Below are positions 34,856 to 44,714 of a stretch of DNA of 64,000 nucleotides, piece by piece; positions within the stretch are counted from its first letter, which is position 1, and every line of letters begins with the position of its first letter. Both the position numbers and the translations under genes were made by a program. The notes beneath the pieces are model-generated. The model searched no databases. It saw only the letters and a list, made by a program, of their open reading frames with translations, and was not told the DNA's origin. The stretch lies in assembly GCA_004352715.1 (NCBI GenBank), contig SCFE01000013.1:2879597-2943596 (forward strand), in the 5' to 3' direction. The DNA is from Hofstenia miamia (Eukaryota > Xenacoelomorpha > Acoela).

Positions 34856-35290
34856 AATTTATGAAATTTATTTATTTCCATACTGATTGAAGTACTTCAA
34901 TAATAGTTATGAGGTTTCATGCATGGTTTTCAATGTATTGAGAAAAACTCTTGATAAATCTATTGGAAACCGGACTGTTGTTTCAAGCTGTTTTAATTAA
35001 ATGGCATTTAGCTATGGGTAAAACAGGTGTAGGACACGGCACGGACAAGNAATTTATGAAATTTATTTATTTCCATACTGATTGAAGTACTTCAATAATA
35101 GTTATGAGGTTTCATGCATGGTTTTCAATGTATTGAGAAAAACTGTTGATAAATCTATTGGAAAGCGGACTTATCCCCTTAAGTATGCTGTATAATAGCA
35201 CACTTGAATTTTTTTCTGTTGTTTCAAGCTGTTTTAATTAAATGGCATTTAGCTATGGGTAAAACAGGTGTAGGACACGGCACGGACAAG
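34856..35290. repeat. tandem near-duplicate joined by one N
   Basis: 34856-35049 is repeated at 35051-35290 with two substitutions. The second copy has an extra ~46 bp (around 35168-35215). The single N at 35050 sits at the junction. This looks like two alleles differing by an indel joined end to end. Confidence 0.9.
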
Positions 35291-35476
35291 CCAACGGGCC
35301 TATTTTTATTGGTACGGGTTAAGGGCCAGGCATGGAAGCGGGTCAAACTTTTGGACCCGACCCAACTCGAACCGTCTTCCTAAATTTGACCCGAGTGCAC
35401 CAAAGCAGTCAAAACTATATGTACTTGCAGATATAACTGGCTAGACAGTAGTGTGAAAAATAAATTATTATTACTG

Positions 35477-35502
35477 TTATTATTATTATTATTATTATTA
35501 TT
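35477..35502. repeat. (TTA)n microsatellite
   Basis: Tandem TTA units immediately left of the Crypton-like element. A similar tract (about 38022-38042) lies at its right end. Confidence 0.85.
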
Positions 35503-35551
35503 GTTATAATACTATTTGTTGCTATGTACCTTAGTTTTTGCAAGAAAAGCA

Positions 35552-35813
35552 TACATAGCGCCAATTTCAAAATACATAGCCCCAATATTATAATTACTCA
35601 TTCAAATCTTGCGATTTTGATCCAGTTTTTTTATGAGAGTATCTTCTAAGCAAGTTGAAATCTCTGACAAAATTTTAATAATATTGGCACTTTGTATAAA
35701 TTTTTTGTAATAATATTGGCTCAATGTATACTGTTATATTGGCGCTATGTTCATATATTCATATTAATATTGGCGCTATGTATATCTGATAGTAGCAATA
35801 TTGACGCAATGAA
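35552..35813. repeat. left array of TACATAGCGCCAATATT motifs
   Basis: Forward: 35552-35567 and 35573-35591. Reverse: 35679-35696, 35711-35728, 35735-35751, 35765-35782 and 35795-35813, spaced 15-30 bp. Best reverse copy: TAATATTGGCGCTATGTA at 35765. The array ends 35 bp before the first ATG of the gene, so it could also overlap its promoter. Confidence 0.85.
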
Positions 35814-35847
35814 TGTGCAATGCTAAACATATGTATATGTGTTTTAG

Positions 35848-37691
35848 ATGATGTCAGATTCAGATTGGTCATTAAATGAAGAAGTCCTTCAGCAATTTAA
35901 TGTAAGAAAATATTACATTGAATTATTTTACCAATCATTCTTAGCAAGTTAACTTAACTGAGAAGCAATACCCCAATTCAACTACTTCAAGTGATAAAGA
36001 AAACAATGTGCCATCAACATCGAAATCAACAGTATGTTTAATATAATTATTCAACTCTAATGCATTTTTAGACTCCGAAAATCAAACGTATTAGAAAAAG
36101 CAGAGTTTGGTACAAACATGTGTGTTGTGCAAACAAGATGTTAAAAGACTACGCAGTCATCTTCAATTTTTTCACAAACTTTCAACAAAATTACGAAGTT
36201 ATTTACTATCATATTATCGCACAAAAATCAATCAGGGAATTGTATATGAATGTCAGGAATGCTTACTCAGATTTACAAATAAACAAAAACATGCAAAAAA
36301 CCAAACTGTACATCGAGTTTATAGACCTTCAGCCGTGGAGGATTTCCACTCAAGTGCTATAAGCACCATGTTAAATTTCAGTGCATCTACATTGATGGTT
36401 TTATAAACAAAATCAGGATGTTTTAGAAATGGGTTCTTCTGAATAGAATATTAAGCGGTACTTGTCTCATCACAAGCATAATTTGCTAAAACTTGTATGC
36501 TACCAAACAAAAGGCTTTAAAGAACCTAAAAACTTAGCTGTTTGAATGAAATCTCAAAAACTAGAAATAATTGTGCATCCACTATGTTGCACATGCTCAG
36601 ATATTTATCATCATTTGTTGAGTATGTAGCCCAATTTCATCCTGATGTAGGAATAAATGAAAAAGTATGTGAAAACACAATTACGATGATACGAAAAGGT
36701 TTTTCAAAAAACAATAAAAAAAAGAAACGCATCAAAAAAACTGCAATGAACATAAAACGGGGCATTTGTACACAGTATGAATAAAAGTAGAGGAAGATCA
36801 ATATCCTTTGTTGATTAAACTACAGGAGCAATATGAAAAGGAATTTAGTCAAAAGCCGAAATATGTTTCCCCTTCAATTAAAAATAATGTGGAGACAGGA
36901 ATTGTGAAATTAGTAAATGAAGCAGTCTGGGCACTTGTGCCTAATTTAAATAAGTACAACTTCAATGCCAATTCCATTCGTAAGATGTGGGAAACACATA
37001 TTAAGAAAACATATGTATGTGCTGAGCTAAAGACTGCACACTTTGAGCAGACTGCCCATAGTGAACAGTCACAAAAGAATATGTATGCCCTATTAGTAAA
37101 GATGATTTTTCTAGAATTGCGGAATATTATTCAAATTTTCTAATTAATGAAGAGCCAATGACAGAAATTCTAGTTGAGGAAAATGAAGAGCAACTTTTAA
37201 ATGAAGAAGAGGCGGAAGAGATTGTCGAATCTGCAAATGTTAGAGAACCAGAGGAATAGGATAGATCGAATTGATCTGATGCTGAACTAATAAACGTAAA
37301 TGGAACTGAAAAACTGCAGTTTAAGAGGCAAATAACATCACGCCAGACAAAACATTGTAAGACAGTTTTAGTTTCAGACTCATCATTTAGTTGCAGCTCT
37401 GAGGAAGATGAAGTTTATTGTCCCAAGCCAACGAAAGAAAAGATGAAAATTAAACAGGAAATGCTTGCAGAATCTCAAACAAACTCAAAGAAAAGAACAT
37501 TATTTCAAAATTCATTGTTGAGCTTTAAAAAGGGTGCAAGTGGTTGGAAACAAAATGAAATTGAATATCTGAAGCTGTTTAAGAACATTAATCGTAATAG
37601 CATAACAAAAGAAACTATTCGCATGGAATTGCTAAACAATAACATTAAATTTAACAATGCTCTGGTGAATAAATTGTACATTAAAATTTAG
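35848..37691 (+). pseudogene. zinc-finger and tyrosine-recombinase-like (Crypton-type) gene, broken
   Basis: Exon 1 (35848-35901, 18 codons from MMSDSDW) ends at GTAAGA. Intron 1 is 35902-35944 (43 nt). Exon 2 (35945-36031, 29 codons, Ser/Thr-rich) ends at GTATGT. Intron 2 is 36032-36071 (40 nt). Exon 3 follows with a frameshift before 36107. It encodes a finger (CVLCKQDVKRLRSHLQFFH) and a second Cys pair (CQECLLRF). Further open pieces are 36542-36784 (helical, Lys-rich) and 36808-37143. The latter holds IRKMWET and TAHSEQSQKNMYAL, resembling the Arg and the His...Tyr of a tyrosine recombinase C-terminus. 37443-37691 holds a W-x-QNEIEYLKLF tail seen after such domains in animal Crypton-like proteins. 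Stops or shifts lie between every piece, so it is inactive. The recombinase assignment rests on motif resemblance. Confidence 0.5.
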
Positions 37692-37889
37692 TCCGCTTGT
37701 AAATTTCTGTAATCCGTTTTTATTATGTTAGTCAAATGCGCGCAAAATATATATTTACCTTCCTAAAATAGTTGTTTATTTAAATTATATGTTGAAAGTA
37801 TGATAGATGCTGGTACCTAATAAGTTAAAAACATGTAACAACAACAGTATCTGGTACAATTTAAAAAGTCAATAATAATTATTAAGTTA

Positions 37890-38022
37890 TACATAGCGCC
37901 AATACTGTTCACTTATCATAGCGCCAATATTATAATTTCCATGCATAGCGCCAATATTATTTGTCTTTTCCTATACGTAGGGCCAATATTATTCACATAG
38001 GAATACATACCGCCAATATTAC
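37890..38022. repeat. right array of TACATAGCGCCAATATT motifs
   Basis: Five forward copies at 37890, 37914, 37942, 37974 and 38004, spaced about 24-32 bp. The last (TACATACCGCCAATATTAC) runs straight into an ACT/ATT microsatellite and then the R4-like 3' end. Confidence 0.85.
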
Positions 38023-38039
38023 TACTATTATTATTATTA

Positions 38040-39831
38040 TTAATTTTATTTCTTACTTCTCACAGCTTCATGCTGGTATCCTCTCAGCTCGGAGAACTCA
38101 CCAGTTTCCAGGGAGTCTGAGAGCTTTCCTCAGGACTCTAGATGTTCCCAATAATGCTGCCTTCTGTGCTACTGCTCCTCCCCTATTTGGTACTCCCAAC
38201 TCCTCCAAGTATCTCTTATGCTTCATACTCACTGCTCCTAGTGCGCCTACTACTACCGGGACCACTTCACCCTTCTTTAACTTCCACAGTCTTTCTATTT
38301 GATATGCCAACTCCCTGTACTTGTCTATCTTCTCTTTCTCCTTGCTTTCTACATTCCCGTCCATTGGAATTGCTATGTCTATCACTGTTCCCAATCTTTT
38401 CCCTTTGTCTACTATTACTATGTCTGCCTACGTGCTTCTATCATCTAGCTTGCCTGTATGTTCAAGTCCCACAGTATCTTAACCTTCTCATTTTCTATGA
38501 AGCCCTGTGGCTTGTGCTCATACCACTTGTCTCCTGCTTCTAACCCATGCGGACTGCTCAAATTCCAGTGTACCATTCTTCCCACCTTGTCATGCCTGAA
38601 CTTATACTCATTCTGTGCCAACTTCTCACACCCTGCTATCAGATGATCTACTGTCTCCGCCTCTTTCTTACATAGCCTACACTTATCACTTACTTCTACT
38701 CTTCTGTCTATATGCTTCTTCACCCAGTTTGTTTTTATTGCTTGCTCCTGTGCTGCCATTATCAGTGCTTCTGTTTCTCTTTTTAGTCCTTCCTTCTTTA
38801 ACCACTTGTTGCTTTCTTCTCTGTCACATTTTTCTGTGTTCCTCCAGTATTCTCCATGCATTGTCTTCTGCCTATACCTTGTTTGTCTCTCTAATTCCAT
38901 CCTACTCTGGTATGCTGTTTTTCTTTCACTCTCAGTTCTTAGCTTCCTTAACGCCTTAGTGACTGTCTAGGTTGTGCTTTTACGTATTCCTTTAGCCCTA
39001 ATGCTTCTGCTTCTACAGTTTTCTCCACACTTAGCAGTCCTTTCCCTCCCTTACGCCTTGCAATGTACAGCCTATCTACATCTCCATTTAAGTTGAATGC
39101 TCTCTCTGCTGCTAGTATCTTCCTTGTCTCCCTATCTAATTCCATCANNNNNNNNNNNNNNNNNNNNNNNNNNNNNNNNNNNNNNNNNNNNNNNNNNNNN
39201 NNNNNNNNNNNNNNNNNNNNNNNNNNNNNNNNNNNNNNNNNNNNNNNNNNNNNNNNNNNNNNNNNNNNNNNNNNNNNNNNNNNTCTTCCTTGTCTCCCTA
39301 TCTAATTCCATCAGTTCATTCTTGTTTCACCTAACTATTCCTGCCGAATATCTCAACACTGGTACTATTCTGCCCATCCAATGCTGACTTCTGTAGTACC
39401 TTCCTTACTCTCCTCTTGTATTCTTTTCTTAACCTCGTCCTCATTTCCTCATGATCTGTTCTATCTTTCTCTATCACACCTAAGTACTTGTACCCCTTTT
39501 TGACTTCCTCAATCTTATCACCACTGCGTGTCCTCAAACAATCTCCATCTATGCACTTGCCTCTGGTCATTGTCACTGTCGCACACTTTCCTAATCCAAA
39601 TTCCAACCCAAAATCTTTGCTTGCCTTCTCCAATGTCTCCACTTGCTTCTGCATCATCTTCCTTGAACTAGCATACATCTTTAGGTCGTCCATGTACCAC
39701 AGGTGACTTACTGCTCTACCATTCTTCTCCATCTTATACCCTATGCCTGTCTCCTTTAACCTTTCTGTGATAGGGATTAAGCTAACTACAAACAGTAGTG
39801 GTGCTAAGCTGTCTCCCTGGAATTTCATCAA
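38040..39831 (-). mobile_element. R4/Dong-like non-LTR retrotransposon, copy 3 (5'-truncated)
   Basis: The most complete copy, on the minus strand. RT motifs FQGDSLAPLLFVVS (about 39828-39785) and YMDDLKMYA (about 39697-39670) lie in an open frame, 39831-39331. Then come a conserved linker (39145-38948), the CCHC zinc finger CRLCKKEAETVDHLIAGC (38690-38630) with NEYKFRHDKV, and the endonuclease. The endonuclease frame has a stop before MIEARR and a one-base shift at the catalytic R-x-P-D position (about 38430). It resumes as ADIVIVDK...VIDIAIPMD and ends VVGALGAV...LPGNW at 38098. The 3' end reaches a (TAA)n tract at about 38040. Insertion next to TAA repeats is a known habit of Dong-type elements. 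The 5' end is fused to a different LINE at 39828. Confidence 0.85.
39148..39283. other. assembly gap, 136 N, with overlapping flanks
   Basis: The 30 bases before the gap (39118-39147) are repeated exactly after it (39284-39313). The two contigs therefore probably overlap and the gap is spurious. Confidence 0.95.
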
Positions 39832-40500
39832 ATGTGACTCCCAAAATACAACTAGAAAAAACTCTGTTGAAAAAAGTTGGACACACAGGACTTACCTTCA
39901 ATGGAATAATCAGTTGCTTTGTCTTATCAACATTAAGTCTGAAATTATGTTCATGGTACCAGTTCTGCACATATTCCATCCATTCTGTTGTAGGATTAAA
40001 ATCAGACTTAATGCCTATAATTAGATTGTTATCATCTGCAAACTTAACCATGATGGTGTTAGGTATTGATGATTGTAAATCATCATAAGTAATACTAAAA
40101 AATAGTGGACCATTAATAGTGCCTTGAGGAACTCCACAATTTGTGTCACAAATTTTGCGAAGAGTATTGTGGACAATTTGACCATCAATTGTTGTGAATT
40201 GACATCTTTCAGACAGGAAATCCACGTACAAATAAATTATCGCATCTCGTTTAATTGTGGAATTTTTCGGAGCTGAGAAATGATAAAATCATGAGGAACT
40301 TTGTCAAATGCCTTTCTTAAATCTAGGGATAAAATAGAAATACAATCAAAATCAAGAACATCAAATGACCTGCAGGGTTCAATATTTTTCAGCAGAGCAG
40401 AATCAGTCGAACCTCCTAATCTAAAGGCAAACTGGTTTTTGTTAAGCCATTTTTCATATGGCCGCTTTAAAAATTATTCATAAAGTAATCTTTCGAAGTT
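39828..40500 (-). pseudogene. LINE RT fragment with FADD box, fused to the R4-like 5' end
   Basis: On the minus strand from about 40440: KNQFAFRLGGSTDSALL, SILSLDLRKAFDKVPHDFII, a frame break near 40245, CGVPQGTINGPLFF (about 40135), KFADDNNLIIG (about 40050), and ILGVTFD at 39830. At that point the sequence switches to the R4-like FQGDSL motif. A related LINE copy at 56875-56915 continues normally past the same ILGVTFD, which dates the junction to a secondary event. Catalytic FADD is intact but the frame is broken. Confidence 0.82.
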
Positions 40501-40744
40501 TCTTTATATAAGAGGTGTGGAAAAGACCTGTCATCCAACAAATTTGTCGAAAATGGAATCTTTCAAATTTTAAAGAGTAGTAAAATTGAAAGTACATGAG
40601 AATAATACAGTTGATGTTTGCAAGATAGTGAAAGTGAAAACGGCATTACTCTTCGCAGTAAAAAGGCCGACTTCTTACATTTTTCGATGATCATATTCCC
40701 ATGTAGATTCCATTAAAAATTTCAGCCGAACGATAGACTAATTT

Positions 40745-41350
40745 CAAAATTAGTAAAATCTAGTTTGAGAGAACTTAATTACTTCAGTTTTGCTGTGATT
40801 AAACTTCATGTTGTTGTTCAGGGCCCAGCTACTAATATAAATTTCGTCCAAGATTAAATTATTCTTTGATAAATACAAAAATTTAGAACCATCAGCATAT
40901 AGGAAAGGTGATGGGCAGAGAAGAGAATCAGGAAGGTCATTGATGAACACCACGAAGAATAGAGGACCCAGAACACTACCTTGCGGCACACCTGATTTGA
41001 TTGCAAGAGGTTGAGAAATCGCATTTTTAATTTGTACACACTGCCTGCGATGGGAGAGATAGGTAGATATGAGGCACATGATGTCGTCACTAATATTGAA
41101 GCAATATTTTGTGATCCACTTGGTCAAAAGCATTTTCCAAATCCATGTAAAGACTAATAGCTCCAATATTATTATCAAGGTTTTTGGTAAATATTATGAA
41201 GATATAATAGTAGCTCTGATGTAGTAGATTTCCTTTGTAAGAAACCATGCTAACAAATCGTAGTTTTAGGAGAGATATGTGGATAAAGATGCTTGAAAAT
41301 TATCTTTTCAGAGATAATTGAGAGCCGAGGAAGAATGCTTTGCTATGCAT
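40745..41350 (-). pseudogene. LINE RT fragment, second family (YADG box)
   Basis: Minus strand: HGFLQRKSTTSELL (about 41250), ISLYMDLENAFDQVDHKILL (about 41165-41110), a frame break, then SGVPQGSVLGPLFFVVFINDL (about 41005-40945) and LYADGSKFLYLS (about 40905). The second catalytic aspartate is replaced by glycine (YADG). NNNMKFNHSKTEVI at about 40800 is the usual palm-to-thumb segment. The copy is truncated on both sides and dead. Confidence 0.82.
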
Positions 41351-41469
41351 TGGTTGTCTTGGAAGAAAACAGTTACAGGTAACACACCATTCAGTTGTTC
41401 AATGTACCGTTAAAACCTATACATGTAACTAGCAAATTAACGTCAACATTATTGATAAACCCGAAATTA

Positions 41470-41530
41470 GCCGATGTAAAAAAAATCCCCTCGACCCGAC
41501 CCGACCCGAACTGCGCAAAAAATTGACCCA
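41470..41530. other. GC-rich (CCCGA)n island, possible G-quadruplex on the minus strand
   Basis: CCCCTCGACCCGACCCGACCCGAACTGCG gives four G-runs in close spacing on the minus strand. It is similar in wording to patches at 35355-35375 and 59060-59285, so it may be a dispersed element end. Confidence 0.5.
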
Positions 41531-41891
41531 TCAGTGCTAGCATTTTTTCACTATTGCCGAATAAAAAAATTATCACATTTCACATTCAATGCATGTAAAA
41601 TACGTTGTACATGTACATGTGTTATAGTTTACAGAATATGATATGAATTGTATACTGTACATGCATATTACAAAAATTAAGATATCAATTCTGGTTTTAA
41701 ATACAAAAAACATTTAGTAAACAGAAACGTGCGTGTACGCGTACAAAGTACATTGCTATATTACAATATTTTATTAATTTTATAGGGAAATCTTTCACTA
41801 TTTTCAAATATTTAGCAGTTTGTGCTCAAGAGTTTCTTCAGCATTATCGAATTTTAACTAGTCCCGCAGTCGCTATTACCGAACTTGTTAT

Positions 41892-41936
<45 letters not shown>

Positions 41937-41937
41937 G
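41892..41937. repeat. (TAG)n microsatellite, left of a LINE
   Basis: About 15 tandem TAG units. The same repeat resumes at 44276-44289 on the other side of the LINE. Confidence 0.95.
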
Positions 41938-42319
41938 CTTTTAAAATGCTTCGAACAATGGCAAAGGACGAAGTCTTCTAGTGATTATAACATTTTCAAG
42001 GGATATAAATTGTCCGTCAAACGATTAGAAAAGCATATTCATAAAAAGCATAGTCTCATTCAGTTTGACAAATTGGAAACAGAAAAAAGCAAATGGGAAT
42101 TCGTCAATAGTATTTCGCAAAACATTGCAGTAAAACACACTGTGCCTACTTTAATAAAATCTGGTAACTATAGTAATATTACAAGCACAAATAGCAAATA
42201 CGTTGAATTAATACATTATAAAAATTGGTAATTATAACGGCCCAACATTTCCGTATACTGATGATATTAAGCATTGTAATTAATCATTTTCTTTCAATTT
42301 CTTAAGTGAAAAAGAAGTT

Positions 42320-42904
42320 TTGAAAAACATTGATCAAGTCAACAGCTATAAGTCCAAAGGACCTTCAAATGTGCCAAATTTTATTCTAAAAATGGCATTT
42401 AGAAATACAGTAACTCACTTAACATATTTATTGAATTTATGCATTCGTCATTCCCATTTTCCATTAGAATTTAAATATGCAGTTGTTACTCCGGTTTACA
42501 AAGTCGGTGACCCCAGCAATTCGTCTAATTATAGACCTATTTCAGTCACACATATTATTTCTAAAATCTTTGAGAAAAGCCTACAAAAGCAAATCACAAC
42601 CTACTTTGATAAAAATAAATTAATTGTTCCTCACCAATTTGGATTTAGAAAGTCGAAATCAGCAATGGATGCTTTGCTATATGCTGTAGAAAACTGGCGT
42701 GAATGTCTTAATTCAGATTATGTTGCAGTTGTTTTTGTTGACCTATCCAAGGCGGTCGATAGTATGCCACATGCAATCCTTATTAAAAAATTTCGAAAAT
42801 ACGGTTTTTGCTCAGATGCAATCATGTTAATTGAGAGCTTCCTTAATGAAAGACACCAGGTAGTCAAGCTTGAACTAGAAAAATCAAGTTATAGGAAACC
42901 ATAA
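42320..42904 (+). pseudogene. LINE RT open frame, 194 aa
   Basis: RT fingers and palm of the LINE at 41938-44275, with motifs NYRPISV (residues ~73-79), QFGFRKSKSA (~107-116) and FVDLSKAVDS (~138-147), whose usual phenylalanine in KAFD is Val. The frame ends at a TAA in front of the GVPQGS box, so the catalytic YADD lies in a separate frame downstream. The ATG at 42320 is only the first one in frame. Confidence 0.85.
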
Positions 42905-43489
42905 GGGGGTGTACCCCAGGGATCAATTCTCGGCCCAATATTTTTCAATGTATTTTTCAATAACTTGTCGAATTCTTTTTCTTTCTGCAAAATTGTCCAG
43001 TATGCTGATGATACGTGTATTTATTAAAGATAATAAAACCCAATGTACAAAAATGATAAACACCGATTTTGGTTTCAATGAAAAAATGTTTTGATATCAA
43101 CCAAATTAATATCAAGAAAACACAGTTTATTATGTTACATACTTCTTTAAAAATGGACTATTCTAACAAATTTAAATTATAACTAAATAGATTGGAACTT
43201 GTGAATAAAAACAAAGCTGAGTATCTTGGGTATCATTTAATGAAAATTTGGACTTTGCTGAGTTTCTTGGCAAAAAATTCGAAGACTAGCAGCTTTTAAC
43301 TCTACCATCATTATAATGAAGAATTGCATTCCCAATTCTGTTCTCAATCAATTATGCTCGTTCTCAAACTATGGCATAGGGAATTATGGTTCGTATTTTG
43401 CCATTGGGACTCACGCATTAAAATGGAATAAATTAGATCGCATGTCCAACTGGGCGATTGAACAAATTGCAGAAATGCCTAGATTTTCT

Positions 43490-44186
43490 CATATAAGCCA
43501 ATACTATAAAAAGTATAACATATTGAAACCATCTCGATATATTCTCTACATAAGCTATTTGTATTTTATAACTGTCATAATTGGTAAAAACAAAACGTTT
43601 AGCTCTTTTGTAAACAACAAGTTAAGATATAATACTCGACAAAATAAATATATAAAAATTTGCCCAATATGAAATACTCATGCTTCTAAATCTTTTTTTG
43701 TAAAGGCAGCCGAAATTTTTAATAATATGCCGATTGAATTCAGAAAGCCTCCCTTTTTTAAAACAGCGGGTAGAAGTTACTTTGCAGCAATTAAGGATAC
43801 TCGAAAAGAGTATTCATATAATTTGTATGTACCATANNNCATATAAGCCAATACTATAAAAAGTATAACATATTGAAACCATCTCGATATATTCTCTACA
43901 TAAGCTATTTGTATTTTATAACTGTCATAATTGGTAAAAACAAAACGTTTAGCTCTTTTGTAAACAACAAGTTAAGATATAATACTCGACAAAATAAATA
44001 TATAAAAATTTGCCCAATATGAAATACTCATGCTTCTAAATCTTTTTTTGTAAAGGCAGCCGAAATTTTTAATAATATGCCGATTGAATTCAGAAAGCCT
44101 CCCTTTTTTAAAACAGCGGGTAGAAGTTACTTTGCAGCAATTAAGGATACTCGAAAAGAGTATTCATATAATTTGTATGTACCATA
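43490..44186. repeat. 347-bp perfect direct duplication across NNN
   Basis: 43490-43836 and 43840-44186 are identical by eye and separated by three N. Overlapping contig ends placed side by side explain this best. Confidence 0.93.
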
Positions 44187-44289
44187 GATGCTCCACTGCT
44201 AAATTTACTGTGATTCTGTGACTAACTTAGTTTATAGCATTGCTTATTTAATAAAGCAAATTGAAATCTGAAATCTAGTAGTAGTAGTA

Positions 44290-44714
44290 AATTCATACAT
44301 TTTCATTTAGTGATAATTGTTCACTATTCCCAAACTCGTCTGTATGTTTCAAAATATATGGGTCAAGTTGGGTCAACGGATCATAAATTTAAAACGTTAC
44401 CATATCCTGGTATCATGTGTTACTAATAGATAGGGTTTATATCAATAAATATATTTATATTTATATCAAGTAACGTTTTAAATCTATAAGCTTTCTTGGA
44501 AATCAAACTTAACAAATTAGGGAATTCGCAAAACATTGAAAAATCATTATAACGAATTCAAAACAGTGAAATCGAACTTAGTGTCCACTATTTTACCAAA
44601 TATTTGATGTTTTATTAGTTCCGCGACTCTGCTCTAAGGAAGTTCTCCACGTCAAGCATAACGTACAATTTTGACACATTGCTAATGGAAATCTTTCTAT
44701 TCAAAACCGTAGTA
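44290..44714. other. no gene recognised
   Basis: AT-rich. GGGTCAAGTTGGGTCAACGG at about 44361 resembles the GGGTC islands elsewhere. Confidence 0.4.

Larger units (their letters stand above)
35508..38022 (+). mobile_element. Crypton-like element with inverted arrays of a ~17-bp motif
   Basis: A decayed zinc-finger/tyrosine-recombinase-like gene (35848-37691) is bracketed by clusters of one motif, TACATAGCGCCAATATT. The left cluster has two forward copies (35552 and 35573) and five reverse copies (35679, 35711, 35735, 35765, 35795), plus a degenerate reverse copy near 35510. The right cluster has five forward copies (37890, 37914, 37942, 37974, 38004). The inner left array and the right array therefore face each other as inverted repeats. 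Cryptons are tyrosine-recombinase transposons that normally lack terminal inverted repeats, so the arrays are unusual. Recombinase-binding sites are the obvious inference. Confidence 0.55.
41938..44275 (+). mobile_element. 5'-truncated LINE (CR1-like) inserted in a (TAG)n tract
   Basis: The copy starts in the linker between endonuclease and RT (LSVKRLEKHIHKKH, ETEKSKWEFVNSI at about 42010-42110). The RT is nearly intact from 42320: VVTPVYKVGDPSNSSNYRPISVTH, HQFGFRKSKSAMDALL, VVFVDLSKAVDSMPH, a stop at 42902-42904, GVPQGSILGPIFF (about 42908) and QYADDTCIY (about 42998). The C-terminus (43316-43672) and final WN-type segment follow. The 3' end is ATTGAAATCTGAAATC then TAG repeats, a CR1/L2-style tail. 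347 bp of the C-terminal region are duplicated across three N (43837-43839), an assembly artefact. Confidence 0.88.

Noticed and set aside
35552-38022. CRISPR-like array from the repeated TACATAGCGCCAATATT motif
   Set aside because: Copies are degenerate, occur in both orientations, have uneven spacing and sit at the two ends of a transposon-like gene in a eukaryotic genome.
41470-44380. GGGTC patches at 41487 and 44361 as two ends of an hAT element containing the LINE
   Set aside because: Only TTGACCCAT-like words match; there is no extended inverted repeat or target duplication.
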